A DNA stretch of 64,000 nt from Sphingobium fontiphilum (GTDB taxonomy: Bacteria; Pseudomonadota; Alphaproteobacteria; Sphingomonadales; Sphingomonadaceae), in assembly GCF_014196635.1 (NCBI RefSeq), contig NZ_JACIEB010000003.1, positions 124,001-188,000 on the forward strand. The letters run 5' to 3'. Position 1 is the first letter of the stretch. Every line of letters begins with the position of its first letter. Positions 26,035 through 34,006 of this stretch are shown here, in pieces. Below the pieces are notes generated by a model. That model did no database searches, was not told where the DNA came from, and was given only the letters and a program-made list of their open reading frames with translations. Made by a program: the position numbers and the translations under genes.

Positions 26035-27957
26035 ATGGACTTTAGGGACGGCCGGGAATCAGGTGACAACGACATGGCCACGATGATCGAAGAACGGACG
26101 GACATGGAGCAGAAGAGCGCCCCCGCAAAGGCGACGCCGCTTTCATCGTCCACCATATTGGAACGCCGCTTTCCGGTGACGACCGATGCGTCGCGCGACG
26201 CGCTGCTGACCGAATTCGGCAAGGATACGCTCAAGGACCGCTATCTGCTGCCCGGCGAATCCTATCAGGATCTGTTCGCCCGCGTCGCCGCCGCCTATGC
26301 CGACGATGCCGACCATGCCCAGCGCGTCTATGACTATATCAGCCGCCTGTGGTTCATGCCCGCCACCCCGGTGCTGTCGAACGGCGGCACGGGCCGGGGC
26401 CTGCCCATTTCCTGCTATCTCAACAGCGTCGACGACAGCCTGGAAGGCATCGTCAACACTTGGAACGAGAATGTCTGGCTCGCCTCGCGCGGGGGCGGCA
26501 TCGGCACCTATTGGGGCAATGTGCGCGGCATCGGCGAACCGGTCGGCCTCAACGGCAAGACCAGCGGCATCATTCCCTTCGTGCGGGTGATGGATTCGCT
26601 GACCCTCGCGATCAGCCAGGGTTCGCTGCGCCGCGGTTCGGCCGCCTGCTATCTCGACGTGTCGCACCCGGAGATCGAGGAGTTCCTTGAAATCCGCAAG
26701 ACCAGCGGCGATTTCAACCGCAAGGCGCTGAACCTGCATCATGGCGTGTTGCTGACCGACGAGTTCATGGAGGCGGTGCGCGACGGCGCCGAATTCGCGC
26801 TGCGCAGCCCCAAGGACGGGTCGGTGCGCGGATCGGTCAACGCCCGCGCGCTGTTCCAGAAGCTGGTCGAGGTGCGCCTCGCCACCGGCGAACCCTATAT
26901 CGTCTTCAACGACACCGTGAACCGGACGATGCCCAGGCATCATCGCGAACTGGGTCTGAAGGTGTCGACCTCCAACCTCTGTTCGGAAATCACCCTGCCG
27001 ACCGGCACCGACCATCTGGGTCAGGACCGCACGGCGGTGTGCTGCCTCTCCAGCCTCAATCTCGAAACCTGGGACGAATGGAGCAAGGACGGCCGCTTCG
27101 TCGAGGATGTCATGCGCTTCCTCGACAATGTCCTGCAGGATTATATCGACCGCGCGCCCGACGAAATGGCCCGGGCCAAATATTCGGCCAGCCGCGAACG
27201 CTCCGTGGGCCTTGGCGTCATGGGTTTCCACAGCTTCCTGCAAGCGCGCGGGCTGCCGTTCGAAGGCGCGATGGCGAAATCTTGGAACCTGCGCATCTTC
27301 AAGCATATCAACGCCAAGGTGAACGAGGCGTCGATGCTGCTGGCGCAGGAGCGCGGCCCCTGCCCCGACGCCGCCGACATGGGCGTGATGGAGCGTTTTT
27401 CCTGCAAGATGGCGATCGCGCCGACCGCGTCGATCAGCATCATCTGCGGCGGCACCTCGGCCTGCATCGAGCCGATCCCGGCCAATATCTACACCCACAA
27501 GACGCTGTCGGGCAGCTTCGTGGTCAAGAACCCCTATCTCGAAAAGCTGCTGCGCGAAAAGTCGAAGGATTCGACCAATGTGTGGAACAGCATTCTGGAG
27601 CGGGGCGGCAGCGTCCAGCATCTCGATTTCCTGACGGCGGAAGAAAAGGACACGTTCAAGACCAGCTTCGAAATCGACCAGCGCTGGCTGCTCGAACTGG
27701 CCGCCGACCGCACGCCCTATATCGACCAGGCCCAGTCATTGAACCTCTTCATCCCGGCCGACGTGGAAAAATGGGATCTCCTCATGCTCCATTTCCGCGC
27801 CTGGGAACTGGGCATCAAGTCGCTCTATTATCTGCGGTCAAAGAGCGTGCAGCGCGCGGGCTTCGCGGGCGGCGTGGAAGCCGACAACACGATCGACGCG
27901 CCCAAATTCCAGATCGGCGAGACCACCGACTATGACGAGTGCCTGGCCTGCCAATAG
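26035..27957 (+). CDS. nrdA: Ribonucleoside-diphosphate reductase alpha subunit
   Basis: Large subunit of class I ribonucleotide reductase, making deoxynucleotides; 640 residues. Seen: MPATPVLSNGGT, RGGGIGTYWGNVRG, the active-site region NLCSEITLPTGTD with nearby AVCCLSSLNLE, the barrel segment MAIAPTASISIICGGTSACI, and the C-terminal redox pair ECLACQ. No N-terminal ATP-cone precedes the catalytic barrel, unlike E. coli NrdA. A start at 26074 (MATMIEERT, with AGGTGA 8 bases upstream) is equally possible. Confidence 0.95.
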   Translation: MDFRDGRESGDNDMATMIEERTDMEQKSAPAKATPLSSSTILERRFPVTTDASRDALLTEFGKDTLKDRYLLPGESYQDLFARVAAAYADDADHAQRVYDYISRLWFMPATPVLSNGGTGRGLPISCYLNSVDDSLEGIVNTWNENVWLASRGGGIGTYWGNVRGIGEPVGLNGKTSGIIPFVRVMDSLTLAISQGSLRRGSAACYLDVSHPEIEEFLEIRKTSGDFNRKALNLHHGVLLTDEFMEAVRDGAEFALRSPKDGSVRGSVNARALFQKLVEVRLATGEPYIVFNDTVNRTMPRHHRELGLKVSTSNLCSEITLPTGTDHLGQDRTAVCCLSSLNLETWDEWSKDGRFVEDVMRFLDNVLQDYIDRAPDEMARAKYSASRERSVGLGVMGFHSFLQARGLPFEGAMAKSWNLRIFKHINAKVNEASMLLAQERGPCPDAADMGVMERFSCKMAIAPTASISIICGGTSACIEPIPANIYTHKTLSGSFVVKNPYLEKLLREKSKDSTNVWNSILERGGSVQHLDFLTAEEKDTFKTSFEIDQRWLLELAADRTPYIDQAQSLNLFIPADVEKWDLLMLHFRAWELGIKSLYYLRSKSVQRAGFAGGVEADNTIDAPKFQIGETTDYDECLACQ

Positions 27958-27960
27958 TTT

Positions 27961-27983
27961 CGGTCAAAGTGGTACTTTGACCG
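27961..27983 (+). other. Perfect hairpin between nrdA and the next ORF
   Basis: CGGTCAAAGT-GGT-ACTTTGACCG is a 10-base perfect stem with a 3-base loop, three bases after the nrdA stop. There is no T-run, so it looks like an attenuating or RNA-stabilising stem rather than a full terminator. It sits just upstream of the ribosome site of the small ORF. Confidence 0.5.
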
Positions 27984-27992
27984 AGTAGGAGA

Positions 27993-28274
27993 ATGGCGTT
28001 GACGGACGGTTGGGTCTTTCTGTCGATTACGGCTCTGATTGCGATTGGCGTATTTTTGAATGGCGTGCGCTTTTCACGAATGAGGAAAAACCCCTTTGTG
28101 GGACGCTCGCTGTTCGGACAGCCAATTCAGGGCGGAGAATTATCGATCCGACACATTCAATGGATCGGTAAAATTCAGATGATCTTCGCGCCGATTTTCC
28201 TGCTGTTTGCTGTTTCAATGACTTTCGGATTTTTTGGCCCTGTTGAGGGCATTACGATAATCAAATTCAACTGA
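27993..28274 (+). CDS. Small membrane protein between nrdA and nrdB, unknown
   Basis: 93 residues with two predicted membrane helices: an N-terminal one (WVFLSITALIAIGVFLNGV) and a C-terminal one (IQMIFAPIFLLFAVSMTFGF), joined by a basic loop (RFSRMRKNPFVGRSLFGQP). No family recognised. The DNA is visibly richer in A+T than nrdA and nrdB on either side, which suggests later acquisition. AGGAG lies only two bases before the ATG but 7 bases before an in-frame TTG two codons later, which may be the true start. It ends 8 bases before nrdB. Confidence 0.6.
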   Translation: MALTDGWVFLSITALIAIGVFLNGVRFSRMRKNPFVGRSLFGQPIQGGELSIRHIQWIGKIQMIFAPIFLLFAVSMTFGFFGPVEGITIIKFN

Positions 28275-28282
28275 GGTCCACC

Positions 28283-29335
28283 ATGCCCCTTCTTCAAGCC
28301 TCCAAGGTCTACAAGCCGTTCGAATATCCCTGGGCCTATGAATATTGGAAGCGCCAGCAGCAGCTCCACTGGCTGCCCGAAGAAGTGCCGCTGGGCGAGG
28401 ATTGCCGCGACTGGGCGCAGAAGCTGTCCGACCATGAGCGCAACCTGCTCACGCAAATCTTCCGCTTCTTCACCCAGGCCGACGTGGAGGTGCAGGATTG
28501 CTACCACGAAAAATATGGCCGCGTGTTCAAGCCGACCGAGGTCAAGATGATGCTGACCGCGTTCAGCAACATGGAAACGGTGCATATCGCCGCCTATTCC
28601 CATCTGCTCGACACGATCGGGATGCCGGAAACCGAATATAGCGCCTTCATGCAGTATAAGGAGATGAAGGACAAACACGACTATCTGGCGCAGTTCGGCG
28701 TCGATACGGACGAGGATATCGCCAAGACGCTGGCCATGTTCGGCGGCTTTACCGAAGGCTTGCAGCTTTTCGCCAGCTTCGCGATGCTGATGAACTTCCC
28801 GCGCTTCAACAAGATGAAGGGCATGGGCCAGATCGTCACCTGGTCGATCCGCGATGAAACCCTCCATTGCGAAGGCATCATCAAGCTGTTCCACGCCTTC
28901 TGCGCCGAACGTCAGTGCCTGACCCCGGCGGTCAAGGACGACATCATGGATATGTGCCAGAAAACGGTGCGGATCGAGGATGCGTTTGTCGATCTGGTCT
29001 TCGAAATGGGCCCGGTGCCCGGCATGACGCCCAAGGACATCAAGAAATATGTCCGCTACATCGCCGACTGGCGGCTGGGGCAACTGGGTTTGAAGCCCAT
29101 CTACATGATTGACGAACACCCCCTGCCCTGGCTGACCCCGCTGCTCAACGGCGTGGAGCACGCCAACTTCTTCGAAACCCGCGCGACAGAATATTCAAAG
29201 GGCGCGACGCGGGGCCAGTGGAATGATGTGTGGGAAGCGTTTGACCGGCGGAAGTCGCTGAAAAACGGCGCCGCCGCCAACGCCGACGAGGAAGGGCCGG
29301 ACATGTTCAAGGCGGCGGGCATCGCGGCGGAGTAA
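28283..29335 (+). CDS. nrdB: Ribonucleoside-diphosphate reductase beta subunit
   Basis: Small subunit of class I reductase holding the diiron-tyrosyl radical cofactor; 350 residues. Ligand regions are QADVEVQDCYHEKYG, SNMETVHIAAYSHLLDTIG (Glu, His and the radical-type Tyr), FTEGLQLFASF and SIRDETLHCEGIIKLFH (Glu, His). It has no ATP-cone extension at either end. An AGGTCCACC leader precedes the ATG. It is co-oriented with nrdA and should be co-transcribed through the small ORF. Confidence 0.96.
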   Translation: MPLLQASKVYKPFEYPWAYEYWKRQQQLHWLPEEVPLGEDCRDWAQKLSDHERNLLTQIFRFFTQADVEVQDCYHEKYGRVFKPTEVKMMLTAFSNMETVHIAAYSHLLDTIGMPETEYSAFMQYKEMKDKHDYLAQFGVDTDEDIAKTLAMFGGFTEGLQLFASFAMLMNFPRFNKMKGMGQIVTWSIRDETLHCEGIIKLFHAFCAERQCLTPAVKDDIMDMCQKTVRIEDAFVDLVFEMGPVPGMTPKDIKKYVRYIADWRLGQLGLKPIYMIDEHPLPWLTPLLNGVEHANFFETRATEYSKGATRGQWNDVWEAFDRRKSLKNGAAANADEEGPDMFKAAGIAAE

Positions 29336-29597
29336 ATGCTAGAGGGCAGATGGTCGGCCTTCACCCGCTCGGCAATCGACGCTTGCCAGCCGGGGCCGTA
29401 GATTGAGAGGCCCGGCAACAGCGCGGCGTCACCAGGCCGAGTCAGGAGCGGGCGATGCGCGCCGCCATGCCGGGCGCAGGGCGGAAGGGCCGGGCGGAAG
29501 GGGTGGCGTCCGTCATCCGCGCTGCCCCGTCGGGTTCGTCCGGTGCGCATGATGTCGCGACCGCGGCTTTGCCATCCTGCCTGCGCTTCTCTCCGCT
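29336..29597. other. Gap between nrdB and a convergent LysR gene
   Basis: About 260 bases, GC-rich, no supported gene, no clear intrinsic terminator. Confidence 0.4.
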
Positions 29598-30488
29598 TTA
29601 CAGCCGCTCGCGTATCGCCCGCACCACTTCGTCCATGAACTCCACCGTTGCGCGGACGCGTGGCAGGCGCTGGAGATCGGCGTGCATGACCAGCCAGTAG
29701 CTGCGCCATACCTCTATCTCGTCCGGCAGGATCCGGGTGAGTCGGTCGTCGTCCTGCGCCGCGAAAACGTGCAGCACGCCAATGCCCATGCCCGACGCCA
29801 CGGCGGCATGTTGCGCCGCGCTGGAACTCGATCGGAAGCCGATCCGGGCGCCCGGCAATATCTGGTCGAGGGCGATCATCTCGGGAAATCCGGCCAGTTC
29901 CTCGATATAGGACACGAAGTCGTGCCGGTTCAGGTCCGTGCGCGCCGCCGGCGCGCCGTGGCGGTCCAGATAATCCCTGGAGGCGTAGAGGCCCAGGCGA
30001 TAATCGGCAAGCTTGCGCGTCACCAGTCGCCCCTTGGGCGGCGGTTTCAGCATCACTGCGATATCCGCCTCCCTTTTGGAAAGGCTGGCTGCCCGGCTTT
30101 CCGACGCCAGCTCCAGCGTCAGGCGCGGATGGCGCGCCCGCAACATCGCGACATGGGGTGCGACCAAATGGCTGGCGCAGGCTTCGGGCGTGGCCAGACG
30201 CACCGTGCCCTCAATCTCCCGGTCGCGGCCCGCCACGCTGCCCGCCGCCGCCAGCAATTCGCTCTCGATCCGCTCGGCATGGCCGACAAGGGCAAAGGCG
30301 GCCCGGGTGGGCGTGACGCCGCGCGGGGAACGGTCGAACAGGCGCGCGCCCAGCGTCGCCTCCAGGCTGGTGATGCGCCGCGCAATGGTGCTATGGTCCA
30401 CGCCGACGCGCCGCGCCGCCGCCAGCATATTGCCTTCGCGCATGACAGCCAGGAACAGGCGCAGCTCGTCAGAACTCAGCATAGGCAA
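29598..30488 (-). CDS. LysR-family transcriptional regulator
   Basis: 296 residues. The N-terminal winged helix-turn-helix is LRLFLAVMREGNMLAAARRV and then GVDHSTIARRITSLEATLGA, with RSPRGVTPT after it. The C-terminal effector domain contains GTVRLATPEACASHLVAPHV and EADIAVMLKPPPKGRLV. It is divergent from mmsA with 95 bases between, the classic layout for a LysR protein controlling its neighbour, so it probably regulates the mmsA dehydrogenase. The inducer is unknown. Confidence 0.92.
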   Translation of the reverse strand: MPMLSSDELRLFLAVMREGNMLAAARRVGVDHSTIARRITSLEATLGARLFDRSPRGVTPTRAAFALVGHAERIESELLAAAGSVAGRDREIEGTVRLATPEACASHLVAPHVAMLRARHPRLTLELASESRAASLSKREADIAVMLKPPPKGRLVTRKLADYRLGLYASRDYLDRHGAPAARTDLNRHDFVSYIEELAGFPEMIALDQILPGARIGFRSSSSAAQHAAVASGMGIGVLHVFAAQDDDRLTRILPDEIEVWRSYWLVMHADLQRLPRVRATVEFMDEVVRAIRERL

Positions 30489-30583
30489 AACCGCACAACC
30501 AATGTGTCACCCTACGCCTATCGCTGCCAAGCTGCCTTGTCTATAGGCGGCGCGTCCCGATCGTTTGGAGAGGATCAAAGATC

Positions 30584-32083
30584 ATGACCGTCATTACCCA
30601 TTTCATTCATGGCAAGTCCGCCCCGCTCGCTGGCGCGCGCCTTTCCGATGTGCTCGATCCCTCGACCGGCCAGGTCCAGGCGCAGGTGGAGCTGGCGACG
30701 CCCGCGCATCTCCAGACCGCGATCGACAGCGCGCTCGAAGCACAGCCCGCCTGGGCCGCCACCAACCCGCAGCGCCGCGCCCGCGTGATGTTCAAGTTCA
30801 AGGAACTGATCGAAGCGAATATGGACGAGCTGGCGCTCATGCTCTCCAGAGAGCATGGCAAGGTGATCGCCGATTCCAAGGGCGACATCCAGCGCGGACT
30901 TGAAGTCGTGGAATTCGCCTGCGGCATCCCGCATCTGCTCAAGGGCGAATATACCGAAGGGGCCGGCCCCGGCATCGACGTCTATTCGATGCGCCAGCCG
31001 CTCGGCATCGTCGCCGGCATCACGCCCTTCAATTTCCCCGCAATGATCCCGCTGTGGATGAGCGCGGTCGCCATCGCCTGCGGCAACGCCTTCATCCTCA
31101 AGCCATCCGAGCGCGATCCCTCGGTTCCCGTCCGCCTCGCCGAACTGGCGCTGGAAGCGGGCCTGCCGGCGGGCATCCTGAACGTCGTGCATGGCGACAA
31201 GGAAATCGTCGACGCGATCCTGGATCATCCCGTCATCAAAGCGGTCAGCTTCGTCGGCTCCTCCGACATCGCCAACTATGTCTATCAGCGCGCCGCCGCC
31301 AACGGCAAGCGCGCCCAGTGCATGGGCGGCGCGAAGAATCACGGCATCATCCTGCCCGACGCGGACCTGGACCAGACGGTCGCCGACATCGTCGGCGCGG
31401 CCTATGGCTCGGCGGGCGAGCGCTGCATGGCGCTGCCGGTGATCGTGCCGGTGGGCCAGGCGACGGCGGAAGCGATGCGCACCAAACTGGTCGCCGCGAT
31501 CGAGACGCTGCGTCCCGGCATCCCGACCGATCCCGACGCCCAATATGGCCCGGTCGTCACCGGCCAGCACAAGGCGCGGGTCGAAGGCTATATCCAGATG
31601 GCGGTGGACGAGGGCGCCGAGCTGGTCGTGGACGGTCGCGGCTTCTCGCTCCAGGGCTATGAGGAGGGCTTCTACCTCGCCCCGACCCTGATCGACCATG
31701 TCACCCCGACCATGAAGAGCTACCAGGACGAGATTTTCGGCCCGGTGCTCCAGATCCTGCGCGCCGAAACGCTGGAGGAGGCGTTGAGCTATCCGACCAA
31801 CCATCAATATGGCAACGGCGTGGCGCTGTTCACCCGCAACGGCGACGCCGCCCGCAAGTTCGCCGCACAGGTGGAGGTCGGCATGGTCGGCATCAACGTG
31901 CCGATCCCGGTGCCGGTCGCCTATCACAGCTTCGGCGGCTGGAAGCGCTCGGGCTTCGGCGACCTCGACCAGTACGGGATGGATGGCGTGCGCTTCTATA
32001 CCCGCACCAAGAAGATCACCCAGCGCTGGCCGACCGGCGGCGCGGTCATCGACCAGAGCTTTGTCATCCCGACGATGAAGTAA
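30584..32083 (+). CDS. mmsA: Methylmalonate-semialdehyde dehydrogenase (CoA-acylating)
   Basis: NAD- and CoA-dependent dehydrogenase of 499 residues that turns methylmalonate semialdehyde or malonate semialdehyde into propionyl-CoA or acetyl-CoA, in valine, inositol or beta-alanine catabolism. Seen: ITPFNFPAMIPLWM, FILKPSERDPSVP, VSFVGSS in the cofactor site, and catalytic Cys at about residue 284 in GSAGERCMALPV. C-terminal signatures are SYQDEIFGPVLQ and FGGWKRSGFGD. The lack of other valine-pathway genes nearby leaves the substrate open. A strong terminator follows. Confidence 0.93.
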   Translation: MTVITHFIHGKSAPLAGARLSDVLDPSTGQVQAQVELATPAHLQTAIDSALEAQPAWAATNPQRRARVMFKFKELIEANMDELALMLSREHGKVIADSKGDIQRGLEVVEFACGIPHLLKGEYTEGAGPGIDVYSMRQPLGIVAGITPFNFPAMIPLWMSAVAIACGNAFILKPSERDPSVPVRLAELALEAGLPAGILNVVHGDKEIVDAILDHPVIKAVSFVGSSDIANYVYQRAAANGKRAQCMGGAKNHGIILPDADLDQTVADIVGAAYGSAGERCMALPVIVPVGQATAEAMRTKLVAAIETLRPGIPTDPDAQYGPVVTGQHKARVEGYIQMAVDEGAELVVDGRGFSLQGYEEGFYLAPTLIDHVTPTMKSYQDEIFGPVLQILRAETLEEALSYPTNHQYGNGVALFTRNGDAARKFAAQVEVGMVGINVPIPVPVAYHSFGGWKRSGFGDLDQYGMDGVRFYTRTKKITQRWPTGGAVIDQSFVIPTMK

Positions 32084-32100
32084 GCGTTTTTGATGCGATA

Positions 32101-32137
32101 AAGGGACCGGGATCGGCGGACGATCCCGGTCCCTTCT
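32101..32137 (+). terminator. Intrinsic terminator after mmsA
   Basis: AAGGGACCGGGATCG and CGATCCCGGTCCCTT form a perfect 15-base stem around a 5-base loop; TCTCTATT follows. It starts 17 bases after the mmsA stop. Confidence 0.85.
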
Positions 32138-32928
32138 CTATTGGTTGGAGCCTCTTGCGGGCCGATGCTTCAGCGGGGCGACGCCCAAAGAACGCGCCCG
32201 AACAGACCATCCTTCCGCCACCCGCCAGGCCGGGCGGGAAGGCTCCCGCAGCGGCGGTTTGAAGCCGCGTAAACAATGACTTAAAAACCAGCCCCGCCAT
32301 ATGGTGGCGATATGGGAGCGCGTGCGGCCTGCCCGTGGCGCCGTCTTTGTTCCTGCGTCCACGCCCCCGGCGAGCGCGCCATTTTATCGGGATGATGGAC
32401 TCCCCGTCCCTTGCGAGGCATGCGCCCCGCGCGCAACCCTGACGTTTTGTGCGGAGTAGACGGGCAAGGGCGTATCAAAGGGGCCGGGGTTGAGGACAGG
32501 GGAATTTTTGGGCGGGGGTCTGTTTTTGTGGGTGGCGATCCTGGCGTAACGAGAAGTGTAAGAGCCTGATCCGAAACTCCGGCGGCGGAGGGTTGGCGAG
32601 GGATTTTTGGTGCTGATAAGGAGCGATCGTCGCCGCGATGCCGGGACATCGTGGCAAGATCGCGACGAAATCAGTGCGAAAAAGACCCGCCAGACCGACC
32701 CGCAGGGGTTTCGAATCAGGCTCTAAGGGGCGTCGACTTGTCCATGGGCGGATGGGTTAGTGGCCCGATGACATGGCGATTGATTGCGGCGGCGGATGTT
32801 GGCGGGGGGGGCACTGGCTCAGGATGGAGTGGTCAAGTAAACTGTCAGCGTAGTTCCGGAATTCGCCCCCGTAATTCTAATTCATTTCGTAATGCTGCAC
32901 GCTTCGTCGTGCTGCGAGTCGCTTGCAG
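32138..32928. other. Long non-coding region upstream of the hemerythrin gene
   Basis: About 790 bases with short ORFs on both strands but none with a recognisable product or credible start. The left part is GC-rich. The middle holds a palindromic element at 32561-32724. The last 120 bases (32830-32950) are richer in A+T and lead into an EcfG-type promoter. It may be a decayed locus, but I cannot identify what was lost. Confidence 0.5.
32561..32724. repeat. 164-base imperfect palindrome, MITE-like
   Basis: The ends AGAGCCTGATCCGAAACTCC and, in reverse complement, AGAGCCTGATTCGAAACCCC match at 18 of 20 positions. The similarity continues inward with gaps (TGGCGRG, TTTTT, CTGAT, GCGATC blocks), and the centre is another small palindrome (CGATG...CATCG). 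There is no transposase ORF inside and no obvious target-site duplication. Such structure fits a miniature inverted-repeat element or a large intergenic repeat. Confidence 0.6.
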
Positions 32929-32954
32929 GGAACAGATGGCATGATACGCTCGTT
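32929..32954 (+). promoter_or_regulatory. EcfG (general stress) type promoter
   Basis: GGAAC at 32929-32933 and CGTT at 32951-32954, separated by 17 bases, match the alphaproteobacterial EcfG consensus GGAAC-N16/17-CGTT exactly. The hemerythrin ATG lies 29 bases downstream, with an AGGAG ribosome site between. Confidence 0.65.
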
Positions 32955-32983
32955 TTTCGGGCAGCACTCCACAGGAGAATATC

Positions 32984-33496
32984 ATGCCCAGCGAAACCTT
33001 CACCGACGCCATTGCCCTGCTCAAGGCGGATCACCGCAAGGTCGAGGACCTGTTCGAGAAATTTGAGAAGGCCACCTCATCGAGCAGGAAGCAGGCGCTC
33101 GCTCATGAGATTTGTACCGAACTCAAGATCCACACGTTGATCGAGGAGGAAATCTTCTATCCCGCCTTTCGCGGAAAGATTGAGAGCGACACGCTCGATG
33201 AAGCCTATGTCGAGCATGACGGCGCCAAAGTGCTGGTCAACGATATCGAGGCAGGGAGCCCCGATGACGATTTCTATGATGCCAAGGTCAAGGTGCTCTC
33301 CGAGGAGATCAAGCACCATGTCCATGAGGAAGAAATGCCGTCCGAAGGCATGTTCGCCCAATGCCGGAAAACCGATGTCGATCTGGTCGCGCTGCGCGAC
33401 CAGATGTTGACCCGCAAAGAGGAACTGATGGCGCAGGCGAAATCGGCCGGCCTGCCGGCGGCCCAGCCAACCGCCCTGCATCTGGAACTGGGGTGA
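32984..33496 (+). CDS. Hemerythrin HHE-domain protein
   Basis: 170-residue four-helix diiron protein. Metal ligands are visible in order: ADHRKVEDLFEKFE (His), IHTLIEEEIFYPAF (His and Glu), YVEHDGAKVL (His) and IKHHVHEEEMPSEG (His, Glu). HHE proteins bind oxygen or protect against oxidative or nitrosative stress. The perfect EcfG promoter upstream suggests it is part of the general stress response, as inferred from sequence only. An AGGAG ribosome site lies 8 bases upstream of the ATG. Confidence 0.9.
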   Translation: MPSETFTDAIALLKADHRKVEDLFEKFEKATSSSRKQALAHEICTELKIHTLIEEEIFYPAFRGKIESDTLDEAYVEHDGAKVLVNDIEAGSPDDDFYDAKVKVLSEEIKHHVHEEEMPSEGMFAQCRKTDVDLVALRDQMLTRKEELMAQAKSAGLPAAQPTALHLELG

Positions 33497-33605
33497 GGAT
33501 CAGGAAATTGGGGAGAGATTTTGGTCAATCCCCAACCGGCCTGATTTCCAGGGTTGGCAAACTTGCGAGGATGTGAGCAGCCGGTCCGCTTCCGACCCCT
33601 CGTCG

Positions 33606-33625
33606 CCCCGGGCTTGACCCCGGGG
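33606..33625. repeat. Short GC palindrome, intergenic repeat type
   Basis: CCCCGGG-CTTGA-CCCGGGG, part of a GC-rich gap. Similar CCCCGG-CAAG-CCGGGG palindromes occur at 62558-62578 in this window, so it belongs to a dispersed family. Confidence 0.45.
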
Positions 33626-33752
33626 TCCAGCTTTTCTGATGTTTCGCGCATGGATGATGGAGGGCAGGGCGCGAATTCCGCGCTGGGCGCTCGCCCACCT
33701 ATAAGGCGCTCGGCAGCACCACGCCTGCCCCGGCCATTGCGCCCCAAAAACA

Positions 33753-33786
33753 AAACCCCCGCCAACCCATGGGGATGGCGGGGGTT
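33753..33786 (-). terminator. Intrinsic terminator of tRNA-Val
   Basis: On the minus strand AAACCCCCGCCA pairs with TGGCGGGGGTTT, followed by TTGTTTTTGG. It begins five bases after the CCA end of the tRNA gene. Confidence 0.8.
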
Positions 33787-33790
33787 TCGA

Positions 33791-33865
33791 TGGTGGGCGT
33801 GGCAAGGATTGAACTTGCGACCCCTGCGATGTCAACACAGTGCTCTACCACTGAGCTACACGCCC
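33791..33865 (-). tRNA. tRNA-Val (anticodon GAC)
   Basis: Full cloverleaf on the minus strand: acceptor GGGCGTG paired with CACGCCC, D-arm with GCTCAGTGGTAGAGC, anticodon stem CTGTG/CGCAG around loop TTGACAT (anticodon GAC), and T-arm with GTTCAATCC. The CCA end is encoded. Length is 75 bases with CCA. Confidence 0.96.
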
Positions 33866-34006
33866 ACTTGGGAAGGCAGCGCATAGCGGCGGTTGATGAT
33901 GCTTGCAAGCGGGAATCGGTGTCCTTCGTCATCATCGGCCGGTTGGGGGGTGGACAGGGGGGGATCAGGCCATATGCTGCCGCGCAGCAAGGGGACGCGC
34001 CAGACC

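Noticed and set aside
29101..29709. Minus-strand open frame between nrdB and the LysR gene
   Set aside because: It overlaps both real genes in other frames; no motif or ribosome site.
32281..32657. Minus-strand short ORFs in the 800-base gap
   Set aside because: They read through the palindromic element, are Pro/Arg-rich and have no family resemblance.
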